The notes under the pieces: model-generated | The model's input: only the letters and a program-made list of their open reading frames with translations | Told to the model about the DNA's origin: nothing | Database searches by the model: none | Part shown: piece after piece, positions 54,525 through 63,300 of the stretch | Layout: every line of letters begins with the position of its first letter | Numbering within the stretch: position 1 is the stretch's first letter | Assembly (NCBI RefSeq): GCF_004345645.1 | Contig: NZ_SLWS01000008.1 | Span: forward strand, 478,169 to 542,168 | From: Actinocrispum wychmicini | Lineage (GTDB): Bacteria > Actinomycetota > Actinomycetes > Mycobacteriales > Pseudonocardiaceae | Length of the DNA: 64,000 bases | Direction of reading: 5' to 3' | Position numbers and translations under genes: made by a program

Positions 54525-56708
54525 TCACACCTGCTGGGGAACCCTTTCGGGCTGCTCCAGTTGCTCGATGTGCCGGGCGAGCGCCGCACCTTCGACATCC
54601 ACGTTCGGGGTAATCCGGTCGAGCAGACGGGGGAACCACCACGCGGCCCGGCCGAACAAGGTCATCAGGGCCGGTACCAGGGTCATCCGGATCACGAACG
54701 CGTCCACCAGCACGCCGAACGCCAGCGCGAAGCCCATCGACTTGATCACGGTGTCCGCGGAGAACACGAAGCCGAGGAACACCGAGGTCATGATCAGGGC
54801 GGCCGCGGTGACCACCCGGGCGCTGTGGCCGAACCCGTCGATCACGGCCTCGCGGGGACTGTCGCCGTGCACGTACGACTCCCGCATCCCGGACACCAGG
54901 AACACCTCGTAGTCCATGGCCAGGCCGAACAGGATCCCGGTCATCAGGATCGGCAGGAAGCTGATGACCGGCCCGCCGTGCGACACCAGACCGAACCAGT
55001 TCCACTGGAACACCATGACCACGGCGCCGATGGAAGCGGCCACGGTGAGCAGGAAGCCCGCGGTGGCCTTGAGCGGTACCAGGATCGACCGGAACATGAC
55101 GGCCAGCAGGATCAGCGACAGCCCGACGATGACCAGCAGGTACAGCGGTAGGGCGTCGGACAGCTTCTGGGACACGTCGATGTTGATCGCCGTCTGGCCG
55201 GTGACGCCGATGGTCGAGCCGGTCTGCGCGTGGATCGCACCCTGCGAGTCGCGCAGGGTGGCGACCAGCTGCTTGGTGGCCTCGCTGGACGGTCCGCTCG
55301 ACGGGATCAGCTGGAGCACGGCCATCTTCTGGTCATGGCTCATTCCGGCGGGAACCACCCGGGTGACATCCGGAACAGTGCTCAACTTACCCACCAGGGC
55401 ACCGGTCGCGGCCTTCGGGTCCACGCCGGACGGCAGGGTGGCGACCACCACCAGCGGTCCGCTGAACCCGGCGCCGAAGCCTTCGGTGACCAGCGCGTTG
55501 GCGCGTTGTTGCGGGCTGCCGTCCGGCGCGGTCGAGTCGTCCGGCAGGCCCAGTTGCAGCGAGAACGCCGGAATGGCCAGCGCGCCCAGCGAAACGACGA
55601 TCAGCACCAGAGCGGCGATCGGCCGTCGGGCCACACCTCGGGCCCACCGGTAGCCGAACGCCTCCTTGGTCGACTCCTCGGCCGCCGCCTTGGCCATGGC
55701 CTTCGGGGACACGATCCGCTTGCCGACGAACCCGAGGATCGCCGGGACGAGCGTCAACGCGACGAGCACGGCGATCGCGACCGTCGCGGCGGCGGCCAGA
55801 CCCATCACCGACAGGAACGGGATGCCCACGATCGTCAGGCCGACCAGGGCGATGATCACGGTCAGGCCGGCGAAGAACACCGCGCTGCCGGCCGTGCCGA
55901 TGGCTCGGGCGATCGACTCGTCCACGGCCATCCCGGACATCACCTGTTTGCGGTGCCTGTGCACGATGAACAGCGCGTAGTCGATGCCCACGGCCAGGCC
56001 CAGCATCATGGCCAGCACCGGGGCGGTCGACGACATCGTGATCACGCTGGTCAACGCGAACAGCCCGGCGATGCCGACACCCACCCCGACCAGGGCGGTG
56101 AGCAGCGGCAACCCGGCCGCGACGAGCGAGCCGAACGTCATCAGCAGCACCAGCGCGGCGATCACCACACCGATGCCCTCGGTGGCGCCGACGGCCACCA
56201 TCTGACCGGCGATCTCCTGACTGTAGGCCACTTCCAGGCCGGCCTTGGTGGCCGTCTCGGTCGCCGCCTTGATGGCGGTCTTGGTCTGGTCGGTCAGTTC
56301 CGGCGCGGGCACCGAGAACTGCACCTGGGCCAGGCCGATCCGCTGGTCCGGCTGGGAGATCATCTTCGTGGTGGCCGGGCCGAACGCGCCCGCCACCTGG
56401 TTGATCCTGCCGACCTGGTCGACCACGGCCTGGATGGCGTGCTGGGCGTCGGGTGACGTGATCGTCCGGCCCTTCGGCGCGGCGAACACGATCCGGCCGG
56501 ACGCGCCCGCGGCCTCCGGCAGGTTGGCCTTGAGCTGGTCGAGCACCTCCTGGGACTGGGTGCCGGGGATGGTGAACTGGTTCGACGTCGACCCACTGAG
56601 ACCGATCGCGCCGGCGCCGGCGACGGCCAGGATCAACAGCCAGACGCCGAGCACGAGCCCCCGGCGGCGGCGCGCGAAGTGCGCGACGCGATACAACAAC
56701 TTGGCCAT
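54525..56708 (-). CDS. MmpL/RND-superfamily membrane transporter
   Basis: The 727-residue protein has about 12 membrane helices in two halves: helix 1 GLVLGVWLLILAVAGAGAI, an extracytoplasmic loop, the helix block GVVIAALVLLMTFGSLVAAG onward with GLAVGIDYALFIVHRHR, then a second loop and the C-terminal block with LFGLAMDYEVFLVSGMRE. The paired GIDY/AMDY motifs carry the proton-relay Asp and Tyr of MmpL proteins. ATG 56706-56708 follows AAAGGAAAG. It lies 37 bp downstream of a TetR gene in the same direction, so drug or lipid export under TetR control is likely. Confidence 0.92.
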   Translation of the reverse strand: MAKLLYRVAHFARRRRGLVLGVWLLILAVAGAGAIGLSGSTSNQFTIPGTQSQEVLDQLKANLPEAAGASGRIVFAAPKGRTITSPDAQHAIQAVVDQVGRINQVAGAFGPATTKMISQPDQRIGLAQVQFSVPAPELTDQTKTAIKAATETATKAGLEVAYSQEIAGQMVAVGATEGIGVVIAALVLLMTFGSLVAAGLPLLTALVGVGVGIAGLFALTSVITMSSTAPVLAMMLGLAVGIDYALFIVHRHRKQVMSGMAVDESIARAIGTAGSAVFFAGLTVIIALVGLTIVGIPFLSVMGLAAAATVAIAVLVALTLVPAILGFVGKRIVSPKAMAKAAAEESTKEAFGYRWARGVARRPIAALVLIVVSLGALAIPAFSLQLGLPDDSTAPDGSPQQRANALVTEGFGAGFSGPLVVVATLPSGVDPKAATGALVGKLSTVPDVTRVVPAGMSHDQKMAVLQLIPSSGPSSEATKQLVATLRDSQGAIHAQTGSTIGVTGQTAINIDVSQKLSDALPLYLLVIVGLSLILLAVMFRSILVPLKATAGFLLTVAASIGAVVMVFQWNWFGLVSHGGPVISFLPILMTGILFGLAMDYEVFLVSGMRESYVHGDSPREAVIDGFGHSARVVTAAALIMTSVFLGFVFSADTVIKSMGFALAFGVLVDAFVIRMTLVPALMTLFGRAAWWFPRLLDRITPNVDVEGAALARHIEQLEQPERVPQQV

Positions 56709-56745
56709 GATCTTTCCTTTTCGCGTGCGGGACGATCGACGCTGA

Positions 56746-57342
56746 TCAGGTGGACGAGGTGGGGTCGAAGCCGTGCCGGAGATAGCCGAACGCCTCGTCG
56801 ATGAGGTCGTCGACATCGGCTTCGGGACTCTCGCTGGCACGGTCCATCGCCGCCGCCAGCACGGCGATCACGGCGTGGATCAGGGCGAGAGGGTAGAAAG
56901 TGGAGCGTTGCTCCGAGGGGAGTCGGTCGACCAGGGCCTTGTATGCCTCGGTCACCATGACCTCGCGGACCGCCAGGTCGTACGGCACCAGTTCGGGGTA
57001 CTTCTTGCAGATGGCGACGTACTTGCCGGACACGAGGTTGTTCGGGCCGCACACGAACTTGACCACCGCCTGCAACGAGGTGAACAGCGGCTCGTCCGGC
57101 GACCGGCGCTGCATCTCGGCCAGCGCGTCGTCGAACATGAACCCGCTGACCGCGACCACGGCCTCTTCCTTGCGGTTGAAGTAGTTGAAGAAGGTCCGGC
57201 GGGACACACCGACCTGGTCGGTCACGTCCTCCACGACGAAGCCGTCCAGCCCACGGGTCGAGGCCAGCTCGAAGGCGGCGAAGCCGAGCGCTCGTCGCGT
57301 CTCCTGCTTCTTCGTCTCGCGAATCCCCGGTTTGGCTGTCAC
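56746..57342 (-). CDS. TetR-family transcriptional regulator
   Basis: The 198-residue protein has the TetR helix-turn-helix (TRRALGFAAFELASTRGLDG, VEDVTDQVGVSRRTFFNYF, NRKEEAVVA) and a divergent helical ligand domain. GTG 57342 starts it. It precedes the MmpL gene in an apparent operon and is divergent from the P450, so it may control both. A 17-bp-period direct repeat at 57364-57394 is a candidate operator. Confidence 0.92.
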   Translation of the reverse strand: MTAKPGIRETKKQETRRALGFAAFELASTRGLDGFVVEDVTDQVGVSRRTFFNYFNRKEEAVVAVSGFMFDDALAEMQRRSPDEPLFTSLQAVVKFVCGPNNLVSGKYVAICKKYPELVPYDLAVREVMVTEAYKALVDRLPSEQRSTFYPLALIHAVIAVLAAAMDRASESPEADVDDLIDEAFGYLRHGFDPTSST

Positions 57343-57363
57343 ACGACCAGACTAGAAGTAATC

Positions 57364-57394
57364 TTGCCCGCCGTGCAACTTTGCCCGGCGTGCA
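57364..57394 (+). repeat. Tandem direct repeat, possible TetR operator
   Basis: TTGCCCGCCGTGCA (57364-57377) and TTGCCCGGCGTGCA (57381-57394) differ in one base and are 17 bp apart, in the gap between tetR and the P450 gene. They could be binding sites or a chance duplication. Confidence 0.5.
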
Positions 57395-57428
57395 GGATTG
57401 TGAGCTTGATCATGGGTTAGTTTGGGGC

Positions 57429-58634
57429 GTGGATGTCTTCGACCCGCGTATCTTCGCCCGCGGTCTGCCGCACGAGGAGTTCCGGACGCTGCGGGACACG
57501 GCGCCGGTGTCGTGGCAGGAGGAGCACGCCGTCATGGACTGGCCCGCCGGGCCTGGGTTCTGGGCGGTGACGCGGTACGACGACGTCCGGCACGTGCTGC
57601 GGACGCCTGAGGTGTTCTCGTCGTGGTTGGGGGCCACGCAGATCCGGGATCCGGAGCCGGCCGACCTGGACTTCATCCGCCGGATGATCCTGAACATGGA
57701 CAGCCCCGAGCACATGCGCCTGCGCAAGCTCGTCTCGGCCGTGTTCACCCGCCGCCGGCTGGAGAAGTCGGCCGACGAGATCACCGGGCGGGCGCGGGCG
57801 CTGCTGGCCGCCGCCGCGCCCGGCTGTGACCTGCCGGTGGACGTGACCGACGACTTCCCGCTGGCCAACCTGGCCGACCTGCTCGGGGTGCCCGCGGCCG
57901 ACCGGGCCATGCTGCTGCGCTGGACGAACCGGGTGATCGGCTACCAGGACCCGGAGCACGCCGAGGTCCTACGCGACGCCGCCGGCCAGCCGGTGAACCC
58001 GCGGTCGCCGGCAGCGCTGGCGGACATGTTCGCGTACGCCAGCGAACTGGCCGCGTACAAGCGCTCGCATCCGGCGGACGACCTGATGTCCGCGCTGGCC
58101 GAGGCCGACCTGGCCGACGCCGAGTTGCAGATGTTCTTCTTCCTGGTGGTGATCGCGGGCAACGACACTGTCCGCAGCGCGCTGCCCGGCGGCGTCCTGG
58201 CCCTGGTCGAGCATCCCGAGGAGTACGAACGGTTGCGCGCGGACCTTTCGCTGGTGCCGTCGGCCGTGGAGGAGATGCTGCGCTGGCATCCGCCGGTGCT
58301 GACGTTCCGGCGGACGGCGACCCGGGACGTGGTCCTCGCCGGCCAGCCGATCACGGCGGGGGACAAGGTCGTCGTGTACCACGTGTCGGCGCACTACGAC
58401 GAACGGCAGTTCCCCGACCCGTTCCGCTTCGACATCACGCGGTCGCCGAACGACCACGTCGCCTTCGGCCAGGGCCCGCACCTGTGTCTCGGCGCCCACT
58501 TCGGCCGGCTGCAGCTGCGGATCTTCTTCCGCGAGTTCCTGACCCGGCTGCCGGCGGTGACCCTGGCCGGTCCGCCGACAAGGCTCACGTCCAACTTCAT
58601 CAACGGCATCACGCACCTGCCGCTCAGCTGGTGA
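57429..58634 (+). CDS. Cytochrome P450
   Basis: The 401-residue soluble P450 has the I-helix oxygen-binding AGNDT, the K-helix ExxR in VEEMLRWHPP, the meander region and the heme loop FGQGPHLCLGAHFGRLQLR with the Cys ligand. The N-terminus (DVFDPRIFARGLPHEEFRTL) and general pattern resemble the CYP125/CYP142-like or CYP107-like actinobacterial groups, acting on steroids, fatty acids or secondary metabolites; the substrate is not predictable. GTG 57429 is the likely start, although TTG 57420 and further upstream starts are open. No ferredoxin gene is adjacent. It overlaps the convergent hydrolase gene by 11 bp. Confidence 0.93.
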   Translation: MDVFDPRIFARGLPHEEFRTLRDTAPVSWQEEHAVMDWPAGPGFWAVTRYDDVRHVLRTPEVFSSWLGATQIRDPEPADLDFIRRMILNMDSPEHMRLRKLVSAVFTRRRLEKSADEITGRARALLAAAAPGCDLPVDVTDDFPLANLADLLGVPAADRAMLLRWTNRVIGYQDPEHAEVLRDAAGQPVNPRSPAALADMFAYASELAAYKRSHPADDLMSALAEADLADAELQMFFFLVVIAGNDTVRSALPGGVLALVEHPEEYERLRADLSLVPSAVEEMLRWHPPVLTFRRTATRDVVLAGQPITAGDKVVVYHVSAHYDERQFPDPFRFDITRSPNDHVAFGQGPHLCLGAHFGRLQLRIFFREFLTRLPAVTLAGPPTRLTSNFINGITHLPLSW

Positions 58635-59439
58635 CCTCGGCCAACACCGTGTCGCTCAGCACCGGCCACACCTCGGCCGCCCACGGGCCGAACACCTTGT
58701 CCGTCAACGCTATGCACGAGATCCCGGCGACCGGGTCGACCCACAGGAACGTGCCGGACTGTCCGAAGTGGCCGAACGTCTCCGGCGAGTTCCGCGTTCC
58801 GGTCCAATGTGGACTCTTGTGGTCCCGCAACGAGAACCCGAGGCCCCAGTCGTTCGGCTTCTGGTTGCCGAACCCGGGCAGCACCCCGGCCAGCCCGGGG
58901 AACGCCACCCTGGTCGCCTCGGCGAACAGTGCACCGGACACCAGCTTCGGCGCCAGCAGTTCGGCCGCGAACCTGCTGAGATCGGCACACGTCGACGTGC
59001 CCGCGTACGCCGGACTGCCGGCGAGCACCGAATCGGCCATCCGCAGCGGCCCGAACACCGCCTCCGCCAGGTACGCGTTGAACGGGATGCCGGACGCCTG
59101 CTGGACGTGCTCGGCCAGCACCTCGAAGCCCGTGTTCGAGTAGATCCGCCGGGTGCCCGGCGCGGCCTGCACCCGGTCCTCCTGCATGGCCAGCCCGGAA
59201 CTGTGCGCCAACAGGTGCCGGATGGTGGACCCTTCCGGACCGGCGGGCTCGTCCAGCTCGACCGCGCCCTCCTCGACCGCGATCAGCACGGCGTACGCGG
59301 TCAACAGCTTCGTCACCGACGCCAGCGGGAACGGTCGCGCCTGATCCCCGTACGTGCCCAGGATTTCACCATCGCGTCGCACCACGGCAACCGCGACGTT
59401 GTCGACCGGCCACTCGCCCGCCACCTGCAAGCTCAGCAT
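58624..59439 (-). CDS. Beta-lactamase-fold serine hydrolase
   Basis: The 271-residue protein has the class C beta-lactamase/esterase motifs: SVTK (Ser41, Lys44), YSN near residue 100, and HFGQSG in place of the KTG box near the C-terminus. It has no signal peptide and is probably a cytoplasmic esterase or peptidase rather than a resistance enzyme. ATG 59437-59439 is used; a TTG six bases upstream is also in frame. It is convergent with the P450. Confidence 0.88.
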   Translation of the reverse strand: MLSLQVAGEWPVDNVAVAVVRRDGEILGTYGDQARPFPLASVTKLLTAYAVLIAVEEGAVELDEPAGPEGSTIRHLLAHSSGLAMQEDRVQAAPGTRRIYSNTGFEVLAEHVQQASGIPFNAYLAEAVFGPLRMADSVLAGSPAYAGTSTCADLSRFAAELLAPKLVSGALFAEATRVAFPGLAGVLPGFGNQKPNDWGLGFSLRDHKSPHWTGTRNSPETFGHFGQSGTFLWVDPVAGISCIALTDKVFGPWAAEVWPVLSDTVLAEVTS

Positions 59440-59490
59440 GGCCAAGACGGTAGCCGGGTGGAGCGCCCCCGCCCCACCCGGTCGGCACCC

Positions 59491-60273
59491 CTACAGCTGC
59501 TGCAGGCAGAACGTGGTCGCCGGCTCCGGGAAGGCGATCCCGGTCGCTTCCTTGTTGCCGCAGGCGTTCTCGTCCGCCTTGCCCTTCAGGATCTTCAGAA
59601 CCTTGACCGCCCTGGTTTTGCACGCGGTCTTCGGGTAGCCGACGCTGCTGCCGGCGTCGTCGAGGTTGTAGCAGGTGCCCTCGGTCCAGTTCGGCATCAG
59701 GCACAGCTTCGTGCTCGGTCCGCGACGCTCGGTCTCGGTGTACTCGTCGTAGTACTTGCTGCCACAGTCCCCGGACACCGACAGCGACTTGCCGACGATG
59801 TAGTTGGCGTCCGCCGAGCCACAGTCCACGGTCTTGAAGTCCGGCTTCGACTTCGTACCGGTCACCGCGGCGCAGTCGCCCACCTTGGCCTGGGCCGCGG
59901 AGCTGGTGAAGTAGTTGAACGCCCAGACGCCGCCCGCGACCACGACGATGCCGACGATGCCGCCGACCAGCCGGCCGACCCCGAACCGACGCCGCGGCTT
60001 GGGCGGCTCCTGGAACGACTGCGGTGGACCGAATGGCGGCTGCCCTGGCGGCATCCCGGGCTGTGGGACGCCACCGGGCGGGGTGCCCTGGTAGGGCGGC
60101 CCTTGTGGCGGTCCGCCGTAGGGCGGGCCTTGCGGCGGTAACGGTTGACCCTGCGGCGGGCCGTAAGGCTGTGGCTGACCGTAGGGCGCTCCGCCGGGGC
60201 CAGGCTGTCCCGGCGGGCCGTAGGGCTGACCTGGCTGGCCGCCCGGCGGCATCAGCGGAGGTGGTGTGGACAT
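59491..60273 (-). CDS. Proline-rich single-pass membrane protein
   Basis: The 260-residue protein begins with about 95 residues of Pro/Gly/Gln/Tyr repeats (PYGPPGQPG-like units). A basic stop (PKPRRRFGVGR) and one membrane helix (about 102-120) follow, then an extracytoplasmic domain with eight Cys (GDCAAV, DCGSA, GDCGS, LCLMPN, TCYNL, TACKT, NACGN, FCLQQ), probably disulfide-bonded. This layout is common in actinobacterial LppQ/DUF4190-like envelope proteins. Function is unknown. The Pro-rich cytoplasmic part may form a scaffold. Confidence 0.8.
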   Translation of the reverse strand: MSTPPPLMPPGGQPGQPYGPPGQPGPGGAPYGQPQPYGPPQGQPLPPQGPPYGGPPQGPPYQGTPPGGVPQPGMPPGQPPFGPPQSFQEPPKPRRRFGVGRLVGGIVGIVVVAGGVWAFNYFTSSAAQAKVGDCAAVTGTKSKPDFKTVDCGSADANYIVGKSLSVSGDCGSKYYDEYTETERRGPSTKLCLMPNWTEGTCYNLDDAGSSVGYPKTACKTRAVKVLKILKGKADENACGNKEATGIAFPEPATTFCLQQL

Positions 60274-60384
60274 TTCGGACTTCTCCCCTTCCCAGGTGAC
60301 AGGGACCAGGAGGGGACTATAGATCGCATTCCGGACGGTGCCGGGCCGGGGTGTGCAAAGTACACAACCAGCAGGTGGAATGGC

Positions 60385-63300
60385 TCAGCCGACGGTTTCC
60401 TCCGCGTCCAGGTGGGTCGCGATCAGCCGCAGCAACAGGTCGTTGTTGACCGGCTTCGTGACGTAGTCGTTGGCGCCGGCGGCCAGGGTGCGTTCACGGT
60501 CCTCGGCCATCGCCTTGGCGGTCACCGCGATCACCGGCAGGTCGGCGTACGTCGACATCTCCCGGATGGCGGCGATTGTCGCGTTTCCGTCCAGTTCCGG
60601 CATCATCACGTCCATCAGCACCAGCGCGATGTCCTTGTACTGTTCCAGCGCGCGCACGCCGGCGACGCCGTTGTCCGCGTAGACGACGTCCAGGCCGTGC
60701 TGTTCCAGCATCGCCGTCAGCGCGAAGACGTTTCTCAGGTCGTCGTCGACGATCAGGATCTTCTCGCCGTGGAACCGCATCGGCGTCGTGTCCGAAGTGG
60801 ACTCCTCGGTGGTCTGGACGATCTCCTGGACGATCGGCCTGATCGGCGCGACCGGCGTGCTCACCCCGAGATACAGGGTGAACGTGCTGCCCGCCCCTGG
60901 TTCGCTGGTCACGTGCAGCTCGCCGCCGAGCAGCTGGGTCAGTTCACGGCTGATCGACAGGCCGAGACCGGTGCCGCCGTACTTGCGGCTGGTGGTGCCG
61001 TCGGCCTGCTGGAACGCTTCGAAGATCACCGCGAGCTTGTCCGGCGCGATGCCGATCCCGGTGTCCTCCACCGAGAACGCGATCACCGCGGGCTCGCTGC
61101 CCAGCCGGGACGTGTGCGTGACGGACGGGTCGACCATGGTGATCCGCATCCGGACACTGCCCTCGTGGGTGAACTTCACCGCGTTGGACAACAGGTTGCG
61201 CAGGATCTGCTGCAGGCGGTGCTCGTCGGTGTGCAGTGTGCCGGGCACCGGCGGCTCCACGATGACCGCGAAGTCCAGGCCTTTCTCCGAGGTCAGCGGA
61301 CGGCACAGCGACTCGACGTAGCTGACCAGCTCGGGCAGGGCCACGTCGGTGGCGTGCGGCTCCAGGTGCCCGGCCTCGACCTTGGCCAGGTCGAGGATGT
61401 CGTCGATGAGCTGCTGCAGGTCGCTGCCGGCCGAGTAGATCGTCTTGGCGAACTCCCGCTGCCGCGGGGTGAGGTTGCCCTCCAGGTTGTCCGCCAGCAA
61501 CTTCGCCAGGATCAGCGCGCTGTTCAACGGCGTCCGCAGCTCGTGCGACATGTTCGCCATGAACTCGTTCTTGTACTTCGACGCCGTGGCCAGCTGCCGC
61601 GCGCGGTCCTCGAGTTCCTGGCGGGCCTGCTCGATCTCGGAGTTCTTCACCTCGATGTCCCGGTTCTGCCGGGCCAGCAGCGTCGCCTTCTCGGCGAGCT
61701 CGGTGTTCGAGTCCTGCAGTTCGTCCTGCTGGGCCTGCAGCTGTTCGGAACGCGCGCGCAGCTCACGGGTCAACCGCTGCGACTCGGCCAGCAACGCCTC
61801 GGTCCGGGCGTTGGCCAGCAGCGTGTTCATGTTGACGCCGATGGTCTCCTTCAGCTGCTCCAGCAGGTCGTGGTGGACCGACGTGAACTCGTTCACCGAC
61901 GCCAGCTCGATCACGCCGAGCACCTGGCCCTCGAACAACACCGGCAGCACGATGATGTTCTTCGGCGCGGCCGACCCCAGGCCGGACGACACCCTGATGT
62001 AGTCCGGTGGCGCGCCGGTGACCACCACGGTCCGTTTGTCCACCGCGGCCTGCCCGACGAGCGACTCGCCGAACGAGAACTTCAACGTGCCGTCGGTCTC
62101 CGCGCGGCCGTAGCTCGCGATCCGCTTGACCCACAGGCCGTTGTCGTCGTTCTCGGCCAGGAACACCGCTCCGTATTGGGCCCGCACCAGCGGAGCCAGC
62201 TCGCTCAGGATCAGCGACGCGACCGCGCTGAGGTCGCGGTGGCCCTGCATGAGCGCGGCGATCCGGGCCAGGTTCGTCTTCAGCCAGTCCTGTTCCTCGT
62301 TGGTCCGGGTGGACTCCTTGAGGGTCAGGATCATCTGGTTGATGTTGTTCTTCAGCTCGGCCAGCTCACCGGACGCGTCCACGGTGATCTGCCGGGTCAG
62401 GTCGCCCGCGGTCACCGCCGTGGCGACCGCGCCGATCGCGCGCACCTGGGTGGTCAGGTTGCCGGCCAGTTGGTTCACGTTCTCGGTCAGCCGCTGCCAC
62501 GTGCCGGACACGTCGACCACGTTCGCCTGGCCGCCGAGTTTGCCCTCGGTGCCGACCTCGCGGGCCACCCGGGTGACCTCGTCGGCGAACGACGACAGCC
62601 GGTCCACCATGGTGTTCAGGGTGTTCTTCAGCTCCAGGATCTCGCCGCGGGCGTTCACGTCCATCTTCTTGGACAGGTCGCCGTTGGCCACCGCCGTGGT
62701 CACCTGCGCGATGTTGCGCACCTGCGTGGTGAGGTTCTCGGCCATGACGTTGACGTTGTCGGTCAGTTCCTTCCACGTGCCGGCCACGTTCGGCACGCGC
62801 GCCTGACCGCCCAACGTGCCCTCGGTGCCGACCTCGCGGGCGACGCGGGTGACCTCGTCACCGAACGCGCGGAGCGTGTCGACCATGCCGTTCATGGTGT
62901 CCGCGAGTCCCGCGACCTCGCCTTTCGCCTCGACCGCGATCTTCTTGCCGAGGTCGCCGTTGGCCACCGCGGTGGCGACCACGCCGATCGCACGCACCTG
63001 CGTGGTGAGGTTCTCGGCCATGACGTTCACGTTGTCCGTCAGGTCTTTCCACGTTCCCGCGACCCCCCGGACCTGGGCCTGACCGCCGAGTTTGCCCTCG
63101 GTGCCCACCTCTCGGGCGACCCGGGTGACTTCGTCGGCGAAGGCGGAGAGCTGGTCGACCATGGTGTTCAGGGTGTTCTTCAGCTCCAGGATCTCGCCGC
63201 GGGCGTCGACGTTGATCTTCTGGGTCAGGTCGCCCCGGCCGATCGCGGTGGTCACCTGGGCGATGTTGCGGACCTGGTCGGTGAGGTTGCCGGCCATGAA

